Of a stretch of 31,055 nucleotides of DNA, positions 6,640 through 14,351 are shown in pieces; positions within the stretch are counted from its first letter, which is position 1, and each line of letters starts with the position of its first letter. The notes under the pieces were generated by a model. That model did no database searches. It worked only from the letters and a program-made list of their open reading frames with translations, and was not told where the DNA came from. The position numbers were made by a program, and so were the translations under genes. This DNA is from a virus: positions 6,965-38,019 of IMG/VR virus record IMGVR_UViG_3300029319_000158; one strand, given 5' to 3'.

Positions 6640-8966
6640 TAATCGCTTTTCCTTACGTTCGCCCACGTCCTCAATTTATCTTAAGAAAAGGACATGGCAT
6701 CATAAGAAAGGGCGATGGAGTTTACGCACATTTACCGGGTCAAGGTTCAGGACATCTTCTTCGCGCTCCACCTCCTGAAGCATTTAACGCCGACCCAAAT
6801 GAGCCTGACGCACCTGCATTTGCACACATGGGTTCAGCGAAACCTCATCCAAAATCAGAGGCTGAGGGACACAATGGTGTTGGTGAATTACTCAACATGA
6901 CTCGAAGAGAAGGGGATTACGGGCATACTGAATTTGTCCATCAATTTGACGGTAAAGAGTACCTACATCATCATGGAATAGATGCAATTATCAAAGGCGT
7001 AGGAGAACTTATGAAAAAATTAGGTCTTTCCGAGGCTGAGGCTAAGGACCCTAAAACAGGAGCGAAGGCGCGTGTGCAACAAGCAATTGACAAATTCAAT
7101 GCTCGTGAAGATTTAGATCCTAGACATCAATTACCAAATGTGGATAGCGTAGAGTGGAGAAAATTAGTTGCTGCTCCTTATCATAAAAATTATGCAAACC
7201 AAACAAAAACCAAAGATGGAAGGCAAGTAACTCTATTTACAAACACGGGGTTTGAGAATAGTCCCGCCGGTCTTCATATTGAATCCTATGCAAATCATTT
7301 TCACAAAGAGTTGGGTGAAGTTCTAGCAGACGCTTTAAAATTAAACGGATATCTTCCAGCAAGCGCACCAGAGTGGGTACAATATCCTTACATGGCTCCC
7401 GGTAAAAAAAATAATCTCCTTCATCCCTCTCTTTATCGTTTTAAGGGAGAGCAATTCGGTGAAGGGGTTGGTCCGGGTGGTACAACAGCGAGAGCGCATG
7501 AAGGCTCTTTCCCCGAAGGTGCTCAAATGGAAGCATCCGTGAAAGATGTTTATTCTTGGGAAATGCTCCATCATTTACCTAATGCATTCTTTTACAAAAA
7601 AATGGGAAAGGGTCGCCCTCCTTCTAGGGCAATAGAGTTGGCTAAACAACATATGTTAGAAGCGTTTAGCCGTTTCGATCCTGATAAGATTCCTGATATT
7701 CAAGTACCAATCAATACAACCCTTACTCAAGAACAACAACAAGGCACTGCTTCTGGGAATTATTCTATGATGAGTCTTAAACAAGTTCTTTCAAGTCCTG
7801 AATTACTTCACAATATGGTTAGTGAATTAGCGGCAACTCCTGCGTTTACCTTTATGTTTGGAAGAATTGATGCCAAGAACTCTGCTGGCGCGGATTTGTA
7901 TCAATATCTAATGGATGAATATGGGTCTCCCGAAGAAGGACTGGATTACGCACAAATGAGTAAACACGTAACTCATGGCCCACATGTTGTGTTACCTGAT
8001 GGTACTAAATTACACGAACACTCTCATGCAAATGCGGCTAAATTGATGACTAAGTTGATGCTTGGTGGTATTGATGAAGACGGTATTGCTAATATTCGTA
8101 ATGCTATTCTTGAAAATCCAGCAGATTTCCGTCTTAATCCTGAATCGGGAGATGAAAATTTAGAGTATCGACGCACTGCTCTACAAGGTCTTGCTGATTT
8201 AATAGCCGGTGGTTTTGGACATCAGGTTCAACGAACATTACCCGAAGATATTCCCACTCAACCTTTGTATTCACGAAACGTCGCTGGATATTCAGAAACA
8301 CCAGTTCACAACCTTCCTTCTCACATGTTCCATCATACTGATGAACATATGCTCCCAACAAGAATGAAGGGAAGTGGAGAGCCTATTCGTGAAGAAGGCG
8401 CTCCTGCTGTACAACCACCTGAGTCACCTGCTCTTCAAACACAGACTCCACGTCAAGGTAAAGTTGCTGTGCAACGACCGTTTACACCTCAAAGTGAAGG
8501 TTTAATGCAAGAAAGAGCACAAATAGGACAACTTGGAACTCCTGAGTTACGTGAGGTCATGGGACGAATGGGCGTTCCCATTCCTGCTGGCACTGGTCCT
8601 ACTCTTACACCACAGGAACAGCAATTCCAACAGACGTTTGGAGACCCGCGCCAACAATTGCTTTCGCAGTATCTTCGTAGTTTAGATGAGTCATTACCAA
8701 TCGGCGATCGTTTGATGAAGGCAATGGAAGAAATGCAAAAAGACGAGGCACGTATGGATACTTCGATAATCAAGCATATTCCAGTAAGAAGTGTACATAT
8801 CAATGATGACAACGGTGTAAATGTTATTGCAAAGAAATTAGGTCTTACATCTCTTGATGTTAGAACCATTGCTCACAGCACTGGAGATTGGGGTAGAGTT
8901 TCTAAGCAACTCAACGTGCCTCTTGATGTAATTAAAGTAGTCAAAGTAAGTATGGGGGGAATCTAA
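6636..8966 (+). CDS. Large putative virion/assembly protein, unknown family
   Basis: This 776-residue protein overlaps the previous gene by four bases (ATGA). It has no family I can name. The first 100 residues are His/Gly/Pro-rich (GHGIIRKGDGVYAHLPGQG). Residues about 110-400 look like a folded alpha/beta region, with VYSWEMLHHLPNAFFYKKMG near residue 310 resembling the SWEEVH motif found elsewhere in the window. The stretch around residues 580-690 is Pro/Gln-rich and probably disordered. The C-terminal 60 residues look like a compact helical domain of HTH type (VIAKKLGLTSLDVRTIAHSTG). Style and His-rich composition resemble the 1968-residue protein further down. It is followed directly by the 353-residue gene. 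It is probably a minor or internal head protein, by position only. Confidence 0.55.
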   Translation: MIIAFPYVRPRPQFILRKGHGIIRKGDGVYAHLPGQGSGHLLRAPPPEAFNADPNEPDAPAFAHMGSAKPHPKSEAEGHNGVGELLNMTRREGDYGHTEFVHQFDGKEYLHHHGIDAIIKGVGELMKKLGLSEAEAKDPKTGAKARVQQAIDKFNAREDLDPRHQLPNVDSVEWRKLVAAPYHKNYANQTKTKDGRQVTLFTNTGFENSPAGLHIESYANHFHKELGEVLADALKLNGYLPASAPEWVQYPYMAPGKKNNLLHPSLYRFKGEQFGEGVGPGGTTARAHEGSFPEGAQMEASVKDVYSWEMLHHLPNAFFYKKMGKGRPPSRAIELAKQHMLEAFSRFDPDKIPDIQVPINTTLTQEQQQGTASGNYSMMSLKQVLSSPELLHNMVSELAATPAFTFMFGRIDAKNSAGADLYQYLMDEYGSPEEGLDYAQMSKHVTHGPHVVLPDGTKLHEHSHANAAKLMTKLMLGGIDEDGIANIRNAILENPADFRLNPESGDENLEYRRTALQGLADLIAGGFGHQVQRTLPEDIPTQPLYSRNVAGYSETPVHNLPSHMFHHTDEHMLPTRMKGSGEPIREEGAPAVQPPESPALQTQTPRQGKVAVQRPFTPQSEGLMQERAQIGQLGTPELREVMGRMGVPIPAGTGPTLTPQEQQFQQTFGDPRQQLLSQYLRSLDESLPIGDRLMKAMEEMQKDEARMDTSIIKHIPVRSVHINDDNGVNVIAKKLGLTSLDVRTIAHSTGDWGRVSKQLNVPLDVIKVVKVSMGGI

Positions 8967-10027
8967 TGAAACCTGTACTCGTGTTAAAACAGGCAGAGAC
9001 AACACCTATTGCAATGCAAATGGCCTCTGGGGCGCAAAATCCCATGGGTAGTATGAATCCGCTTTTGTTTGTTGATTTCCCCGATAGAACCCGTGACCCA
9101 ATAGGTGGTAGAACTCTTCTCGCCCCTCAAGGAGCACAATATCGAAGTCAGTATGATATTCGTGAGGACACACCGTTTAGCGATGTTACTGCTGCTGAAA
9201 GTCAAAGACAAATTAGAGCAATGGGGCATGACCCGAAAGAATTAGCAAGAATGTCGTCTGAAGAATTAGAGGGTTTCCTTGAGCGCAGGGCTACAAGAGA
9301 AGCAGCCAAACAGTCAGCACAAGAAGTTCTTGCTCGTGAAATGGCACAAAGTGGTGGAAACACACAGGCTGCATTTGAAGAAGCATTACGAAGAACTGGT
9401 CTTGGTGCGCGTGCTGGTAGAATAGGGGCTGGTGCGCTTGCTGGTCTTAGTGGCTTAATGGCGCTTCAACGAGCAAATGAATCAGGGACTGACCTATTCT
9501 CTGCTCTCGGTGGCGCGGGTGCTCAAGGCTATTCCACATATCGTTATGCTAGTCCATTTCTACAAAGCCTCGGAATGCGAGGTGCTGCAAAAATAAGTCC
9601 ATCCGTCGGGGAAACCTCTCTTCCTCCGACCTCCATATCTTCGGCGGATGAGACACCATTTGCTTATCAGGAAGGTGAAAGTAAATTTACACCTGCTGAT
9701 TCACAGGCCAGTTTCACAGCCCCCACGATTGCTAAACCTACTGTGGCAGAACCAACTGTTCAAACAAAACTACCCGGAGCACCTCCTACACCCCTTTCAG
9801 AGAAAACATATGCAGATATGACTGGAACTGAACTTGGTGAAATGAATAGTGATAGAGATAGTATGACAGGGCAATCTTCTATTGATGAAGAAAACCAAGA
9901 GAAGTTTCAATCAGCACTTGAAGAATATGATAGAATGAATACTGTTCGAGATGATTTTGATAAAATATACGATAGTTATAATAAAATGAATAAAGGCAAC
10001 AGGAGGTCTTTCGTTGGTGTCCGATGA
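8966..10027 (+). CDS. Unknown 353-residue protein upstream of terminase
   Basis: The start overlaps the previous stop by one base (TAATG). The N-terminus MKPVLVLKQAE resembles the short basic-hydrophobic starts of other proteins in this block. Residues 70-150 are charged and helical (ARMSSEELEGFLERRATREA). A Gly/Ala-rich hydrophobic stretch (AGRIGAGALAGLSGLMAL, near residue 155) could be membrane-active or a packed helix. Residues 210-285 are Pro/Thr-rich and low complexity, and the end is acidic and helical. The 3' end overlaps the terminase start and contains its ribosome binding site AGGAGG at 10001-10006. No function can be assigned; a minor virion protein is plausible. Confidence 0.55.
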   Translation: MKPVLVLKQAETTPIAMQMASGAQNPMGSMNPLLFVDFPDRTRDPIGGRTLLAPQGAQYRSQYDIREDTPFSDVTAAESQRQIRAMGHDPKELARMSSEELEGFLERRATREAAKQSAQEVLAREMAQSGGNTQAAFEEALRRTGLGARAGRIGAGALAGLSGLMALQRANESGTDLFSALGGAGAQGYSTYRYASPFLQSLGMRGAAKISPSVGETSLPPTSISSADETPFAYQEGESKFTPADSQASFTAPTIAKPTVAEPTVQTKLPGAPPTPLSEKTYADMTGTELGEMNSDRDSMTGQSSIDEENQEKFQSALEEYDRMNTVRDDFDKIYDSYNKMNKGNRRSFVGVR

Positions 10028-11501
10028 TAATGAACAGACCAAGCAACTTATCATCGAGATGGATGGTAAGATGGCTTCTAGATCGTTCCGTTTCTTTTTT
10101 GAGTCAATTTTGGGATTCCATTATTCTCATCATCATCAACTATGGGATGATGGTCTAACGAATCATCGTTATTATTGCGTAAAGGCATCTCGTGACCATG
10201 GCAAATCCACATTGTTCATGGCATATGCATTGTGGATTGGTGCATTCAAGCCCGGCACTCACATCATGGTTTTCTCTCACTCTCTTGAACAGACACTAGA
10301 ACATATGCGTTTCATTCGTAACTGTATAGATTCAACCCCATGCCTTCGTCACTTACGTCCGACAGGAAAACCATGGGCGAAATCTTACTTTGAGTTTACC
10401 AACGGAAGTCGTATCATGGCTAAGTCGGTTGGTGGAGCAACTCGTGGTTTCCATCCTGACGTGGTTGTATGTGATGATATTTTGTGGGGTACAACTGGTG
10501 GAGAGTTACAGCGTGCTGCTGACTGGTTCTATGGTGTACTGCTCCCTGTTCTCCACCATACTGCTCGTCTAATGATGGTCGGTACACCTTTCTCGTACAA
10601 CGATTTGTATGCAGAATTGGAACAGAAAGATGCGTTTGTGGTCGAAACATATCCCGCGATTAACGCCGAGGGTGTTGCTCTTTGGCCTGAGCGTTGGGAT
10701 TTAGAAGCGTTAGAAGAAAGAAGAAGAGCCATGCCAGCGATACAGTTCACTCGTGAATATTTGTGTGAACCAATTCACGACGTAGCGAGTATGTTCCCTT
10801 CGGATATTCTTGAAAAAGCCCGTGACCCTAATCTTGTTTTGTTGGAACGAGCAGAAAATGAATTCAATGAAGACGGAGAAGAAATTGGAATCTTTGGGCA
10901 ACACTTCATCGGTTGGGATACAGCAATCGCATCAGATAAAAATGCTGACTTTACAGCGATGGTCACATTACGTATACCACCGGGAGAGAATGAGAAACAA
11001 ATCGTAAGTGTTGTGCATGAGAGAGGTATGTCTTCTATGGCACAGAAACGTCAGATTATTATTCTCAATAACAAGTTCCAACCTGACCTCATTGAACTTG
11101 AGGGTAACAACTTCCAGCGAATGTTTGCTATGGAGTTACAAGAGATTAGAGATGATATTCCTATACGCACGTTCATGACCACGCGCACACGTAAAGAGAG
11201 TTTATTCATGTCTTTGCTTCTCGCTTTTGAACAAGGACAAATAAAAACGCCATACGGAGACGAAAGAAGTAAGGCTTTTACTCACAAATTAGAAGAAGAA
11301 TTGAATCGTTTTGGAATGCAAAAGAATGGAAGACTTGAAAGTGTGGGTACTCACGACGACTTAGCAATGGCCCTCGCTCTCGCCAACTGGGGAACTAAAG
11401 AATTCAAGGGGTCAATAATGATGTTAGACGATTATCTTCCCGGATTTGATAATTGGTTAAGTGGGAAACCACGAAAAAGTGATGGGTGGATGATACCATG
11501 A
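10014..11501 (+). CDS. terL: Terminase large subunit (DNA-packaging ATPase and nuclease)
   Basis: This 495-residue protein is the packaging motor that feeds DNA through the portal and cuts it. The Walker A variant SRDHGKS is at residues 59-65, and the Walker B VVVCDD at 150-155 ends in Asp-Asp instead of the usual Asp-Glu. The coupling motif is VGTPF, about residue 195. The RNase H-like nuclease has D302 (GWDTA), E361/E363 (IELEGNN) and D448/D449 (THDDLA). Length matches typical TerL. The start is TTG at 10014 or GTG at 10017, both well spaced from AGGAGGT at 10001-10007. The gene overlaps its neighbours on both sides. Candidate TerS lies at 3306-3989, unusually far upstream. Confidence 0.93.
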   Translation: MVSDDNEQTKQLIIEMDGKMASRSFRFFFESILGFHYSHHHQLWDDGLTNHRYYCVKASRDHGKSTLFMAYALWIGAFKPGTHIMVFSHSLEQTLEHMRFIRNCIDSTPCLRHLRPTGKPWAKSYFEFTNGSRIMAKSVGGATRGFHPDVVVCDDILWGTTGGELQRAADWFYGVLLPVLHHTARLMMVGTPFSYNDLYAELEQKDAFVVETYPAINAEGVALWPERWDLEALEERRRAMPAIQFTREYLCEPIHDVASMFPSDILEKARDPNLVLLERAENEFNEDGEEIGIFGQHFIGWDTAIASDKNADFTAMVTLRIPPGENEKQIVSVVHERGMSSMAQKRQIIILNNKFQPDLIELEGNNFQRMFAMELQEIRDDIPIRTFMTTRTRKESLFMSLLLAFEQGQIKTPYGDERSKAFTHKLEEELNRFGMQKNGRLESVGTHDDLAMALALANWGTKEFKGSIMMLDDYLPGFDNWLSGKPRKSDGWMIP

Positions 11502-11986
11502 AGGAAAAGAAGTTAGGTGGTAAAAAACACGGCATGGTTGTTGTTATCTCTCTTGGTAAACCGGGAGGTAAGAAACCTGAGCGAGAAGCCGATCCTGATA
11601 CAAAAAAGAAATCAGACTATGAAGAAGCGATAGAGGCAATTATCAAAGGAGAGCCTGTTGATTTCTGTGACTGTTGTAGTCCCAGTGAACTTGCTTGGGC
11701 TGTTATGAAAGCAAAAAAGAAGTCCAAGCCATTTCATGGATACAATCCAAAGCGCCATCATAGGAAAGGTGGATTAAGTGCAAAAGGACGTGCTAAGTTC
11801 AAGCGTGAGACAGGTGCTAACTTGAAACCTCCTGTAACCACCAAACCAAGTAAACTCAAACCCGGCTCTAAGAAAGCCAAACGTCGTAAATCATTCTGTG
11901 CTCGTATGGGTGGTATGAAAGGACCAACATCAAAGAAAGGTAAATTGACCCCCAAGGGTGCAGCGCTAAAGAGGTGGAACTGTTGA
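11498..11986 (+). CDS. Small basic Cys-containing phage protein (SFCARMGGMKG type) with AW motif
   Basis: A roughly 162-residue, Lys-rich protein. The C-terminal half has a pattern I recognise from marine phage proteins: GLSAKGRAKFKRETGANLKP, then RRKSFCARMGGMKGP and a final ALKRWNC. The N-terminal part has a CDCC cluster followed by SELAWAVMKAKKK, one copy of the AW motif at 11693-11698. The start is taken at the ATG overlapping the terminase stop (ATGA); an in-frame ATG at 11486 would add four residues. Strong positive charge suggests DNA or nucleic-acid contact, possibly inside the head. Biochemical function is unknown for the family as far as I know. Confidence 0.7.
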   Translation: MKEKKLGGKKHGMVVVISLGKPGGKKPEREADPDTKKKSDYEEAIEAIIKGEPVDFCDCCSPSELAWAVMKAKKKSKPFHGYNPKRHHRKGGLSAKGRAKFKRETGANLKPPVTTKPSKLKPGSKKAKRRKSFCARMGGMKGPTSKKGKLTPKGAALKRWNC

Positions 11987-12171
11987 ATTGTGATTGTGAA
12001 CATTGTGGACCCATGACATTGGCTTGGGATTCGTTAGAAAAGAAATTATGTCCAGAAGGAAAGGCTGCTGCTAAAAGAAAATTCAAAGTTTACCCTTCTG
12101 CTTATGCGAATGGTTGGGCTGTACAATACTGCCGTGGTAAGTTTAGAAAGAAGGGGAAGAAAAAGAAATGA
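11983..12171 (+). CDS. Small basic Cys protein (KRKFKVYPSAYANG type) with AW motif
   Basis: About 62 residues. A first half with CDCEHCG and MTLAWDSLEKK (AW copy at 12022-12027) leads into LCPEGKAAAKRKFKVYPSAY and ANGWAVQYCRG, a pattern seen in small proteins encoded near phage terminases. The tail is poly-Lys-like. GAGGTG at 11971-11976, six bases upstream, supports a TTG start at 11983 that overlaps the previous stop (TTGA); GTG at 11974 is the other option but falls inside the ribosome binding site. It is probably a nucleic-acid-binding or virion protein. The role is not known. Confidence 0.65.
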   Translation: MNCDCEHCGPMTLAWDSLEKKLCPEGKAAAKRKFKVYPSAYANGWAVQYCRGKFRKKGKKKK

Positions 12172-12515
12172 TGGGTTTTGAGAGGGGCAATGTTCCATGT
12201 TCTGTATGTGGTGTAGATAACCCCACTGAAAGATGTGGCGCAACCCATCATTCTCATAATGCAGGTCAGTGTATATATTATGGTGCATCGCAAAGAGAAG
12301 TCCATAAAATGGATGCTCTTGAAGCGGCATGGACCGTAATAAAAGCCAAAAAAGACGCACCAAATTATCGCAAGGCTACAGGGTCAGAAAAGTGTGGTAA
12401 TTGTAAAGCATGGGATTCGTCAGCAACTGATGACCCTATGACTGGATATTGTGAGTGGTATGATTTTAATTGTCGTGCCGATCATGTTTGTGATGCATGG
12501 ATGGGGAAAAAATGA
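12168..12515 (+). CDS. Cys-rich metal-binding protein with AW motif
   Basis: This 115-residue protein has two cysteine clusters around an AW motif. The N-terminal cluster is CSVCGVDNPTERCGATHHSH. The centre reads MDALEAAWTVIKAKKD (AW copy at 12327-12332). The C-terminal cluster CGNCKAWDSS through GYCEWYDFNCRADHVCDAW has the C-x2-C, C, C spacing of small HiPIP-like or zinc domains found in phages. Metal type cannot be told from sequence. The ATG overlaps the upstream stop; a second ATG follows at 12171. It is the third consecutive small gene after the terminase to carry the AW motif. Confidence 0.65.
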   Translation: MMGFERGNVPCSVCGVDNPTERCGATHHSHNAGQCIYYGASQREVHKMDALEAAWTVIKAKKDAPNYRKATGSEKCGNCKAWDSSATDDPMTGYCEWYDFNCRADHVCDAWMGKK

Positions 12516-13114
12516 GTGATGTTCTCGTCCGTAAAAATTTGAACCGATGGTTCAAAGAAAAGTGGGTGGACGTTAGTCGTAAAGACCCAAAGACAGGTAA
12601 GCATCCACCTTGTGGTCGTTCCAAAGCGAAGAAGGGAAGTAAAGGCTATCCGAAATGTAGACCAAGTGTAAAGGTTTCAAGTAAAACTCCAAAGACAGCA
12701 GGTCAAATGACCGAAGGTGAAAAACGTGCTGCAACCAAGCGTAAACGCTCCAAAAGACAAGGTGTTGGTGGAAAACCCACGAATGTAAAAATGGCAGTGG
12801 AAAAAGGTCCCCGTATACCTCGTAAGAAAGGACAACCTGCTAGTTCAAAAAAGCACTCCGATTTATACACGGACGAAAATCCAAAAGGCACTATACATAA
12901 CTTAGGATTCAAAAACCCTGCAAAAGCAAGACAATCTCTTGTAAAAATAAAAAACAGCGGTCGTAGTCATGCTCATAAGACACAGGCTGCTATTGCCATG
13001 GAACAAAGGGCGAGAGAAATGGGTAAAACCACTGAGGCTAATATCTATCGTAGATTTATTGAGCAACAAAAAAAGAAGACTAAATCAATGAAGAAAATGG
13101 TAGGCGTTAAGTAG
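12512..13114 (+). CDS. Basic two-part protein (WVDVSRKDPKTG type), likely nucleic-acid binding
   Basis: About 200 residues and very Lys/Arg-rich. The first part, NRWFKEKWVDVSRKDPKTGK then HPPCGRSKAKKGSKGYPKC, is a Cys-containing module recurrent in marine phage and cyanophage genomes. A basic linker follows. The last 75 residues (TQAAIAMEQRAREMGKTTEA, then NIYRRFIEQQ) are helical and also resemble a recurrent phage domain. I am not sure of the family names. The start at 12512 overlaps the previous stop (ATGA) and follows a GGGGAAAA; a longer start at 12497 is less likely. It lacks the AW motif of the three genes before it. It may pack with DNA in the capsid or act in packaging. Confidence 0.65.
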   Translation: MSDVLVRKNLNRWFKEKWVDVSRKDPKTGKHPPCGRSKAKKGSKGYPKCRPSVKVSSKTPKTAGQMTEGEKRAATKRKRSKRQGVGGKPTNVKMAVEKGPRIPRKKGQPASSKKHSDLYTDENPKGTIHNLGFKNPAKARQSLVKIKNSGRSHAHKTQAAIAMEQRAREMGKTTEANIYRRFIEQQKKKTKSMKKMVGVK

Positions 13115-13136
13115 AGGTCACTCGTGAGGTCAAAGT

Positions 13137-14351
13137 ATGTGGGGGTCAGCGCTTATTGAGCAAGCCTCAGAGTTACCCACACAACAGGTGGTTAAATCAC
13201 ATCCTATGTTGAAGCAATTATTCAACAACGGAGATGGATGGTTTGAGTCTCGCATGGGTTGCGGAGCAGATGAACTTGTAAAGCGCCTTCGTAAAATGCG
13301 CCGTTCCATGAAAGATGATAGAAGTGATATTGATGCTTTTATAGATGATATACGGATGATAAAGGCACTTGAAACTGAGGCAACAATCATGAGTCTTTCT
13401 TGGGGTCCTAAATATGCAGATGTCATGAAGCAACTGGGGTTAAGTGATAGAAGTCTCAAAAGTCTACGTAAGTTTGGGGAGAGTCGATCTGTATCTCTTC
13501 AACAGGCTTGTAATCTTTGGAATGAGGCAGATGCTGCTCTAAAAATGCTTGATGAGTTTGAAGATGTTTGGGGAGAAGAAGAGCAACGAGCATGGGCTAG
13601 TGCTATGAGTACTAGAAGTGATGCGAGAAAGATGTGGAAAAACACATTACATCAAATCGACGCACTAAGTAAATCCGATCAAGATTATCTACGATTTGCG
13701 GCAGAGCAACTTCTTGAAAAAGGCCCCATGCGTTCAACTGATATTAGAAGAAATCTACATGACGCTGGATTAATGAAGAAGTCATTTACAGACAAAAAAT
13801 TATCTTCCTTACTAAATCTATATGGAGAAGAAGTGGACATCATCAAAGGTGCTTCACGCGGTACTTATGTTGTCCTCGACTCTCAAGGACTTGTTCTTAA
13901 AGATCCATGGGCTTACAGTGCTGGGTTCCTTGACGCTGATGGATATATTACGATTACCGAGAGAGGGGAGCCGAGGGCTGGTTTTATCGCTACTGGAGAT
14001 AGGGGCCGTCTGCATTGTGAAAATCTTCATAAGACTTTAGAATGTGGAGTATTACAATTAGACAATAAAGTGTACAAAGATTCTCAACGAAGTCAACACC
14101 GTTTGCAATTTTATTCAAAAGCGGACATCCGCAAACTCCTAACGGGGGTGCTACCTCACATACGTATGAAAGATGTCCAAGCCAAGGCGGTTTTGGCATT
14201 CATTGATGAAAAAGATATACAAAGAAAAGAAGAGATGAAGCGCCTTGTCCGATATGAAAATTGGAAGGATAATACCAAGAAGACTCAAGAACTTTTACAA
14301 GGATGGGGTATAGATATGGATACAATTGGTAAATACGCGGAGGGTCTATGA
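13137..14351 (+). CDS. Helical/winged-helix protein fused to a LAGLIDADG endonuclease domain
   Basis: This 404-residue protein has three parts. Residues 1-190 are helical and unknown, and include VVKSHPMLKQLF (KSHP at 20-23). Residues about 190-247 look like a winged helix (EKGPMRSTDIRRNLHDAGLM). From residue about 255 there is a single LAGLIDADG-type motif, AGFLDADGYI at 262-271. Asp268 is the predicted metal-binding catalytic residue. It is followed by the usual helix-strand pattern down to about residue 365. Single-motif proteins of this family act as homodimers. Two GAGGTCA repeats (13114-13120, 13126-13132) lie before the start, the second serving as ribosome binding site. The gene is in frame and integrated between the terminase cassette and portal, so it may be a freestanding homing nuclease or a domain recruited for packaging. 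Confidence 0.75.
   Translation: MWGSALIEQASELPTQQVVKSHPMLKQLFNNGDGWFESRMGCGADELVKRLRKMRRSMKDDRSDIDAFIDDIRMIKALETEATIMSLSWGPKYADVMKQLGLSDRSLKSLRKFGESRSVSLQQACNLWNEADAALKMLDEFEDVWGEEEQRAWASAMSTRSDARKMWKNTLHQIDALSKSDQDYLRFAAEQLLEKGPMRSTDIRRNLHDAGLMKKSFTDKKLSSLLNLYGEEVDIIKGASRGTYVVLDSQGLVLKDPWAYSAGFLDADGYITITERGEPRAGFIATGDRGRLHCENLHKTLECGVLQLDNKVYKDSQRSQHRLQFYSKADIRKLLTGVLPHIRMKDVQAKAVLAFIDEKDIQRKEEMKRLVRYENWKDNTKKTQELLQGWGIDMDTIGKYAEGL

Noticed and set aside
6410-6778. 122-codon + strand frame across the 748/776-residue gene junction
   Set aside because: It is out of frame with two well-joined genes (ATGA overlap) and has an Arg/Ser-rich translation typical of a shifted frame.
8489-8869. 126-codon - strand frame with CxxC-like cysteines
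   Set aside because: It is antisense to the 776-residue gene. The cysteines come from repeated codons on the other strand and match no zinc pattern.
13114-13132. GAGGTCA direct repeat as a recombination or attachment site
   Set aside because: Both copies are Shine-Dalgarno-like and lie in a 22-base gap before a start codon; ribosome binding explains them well enough.
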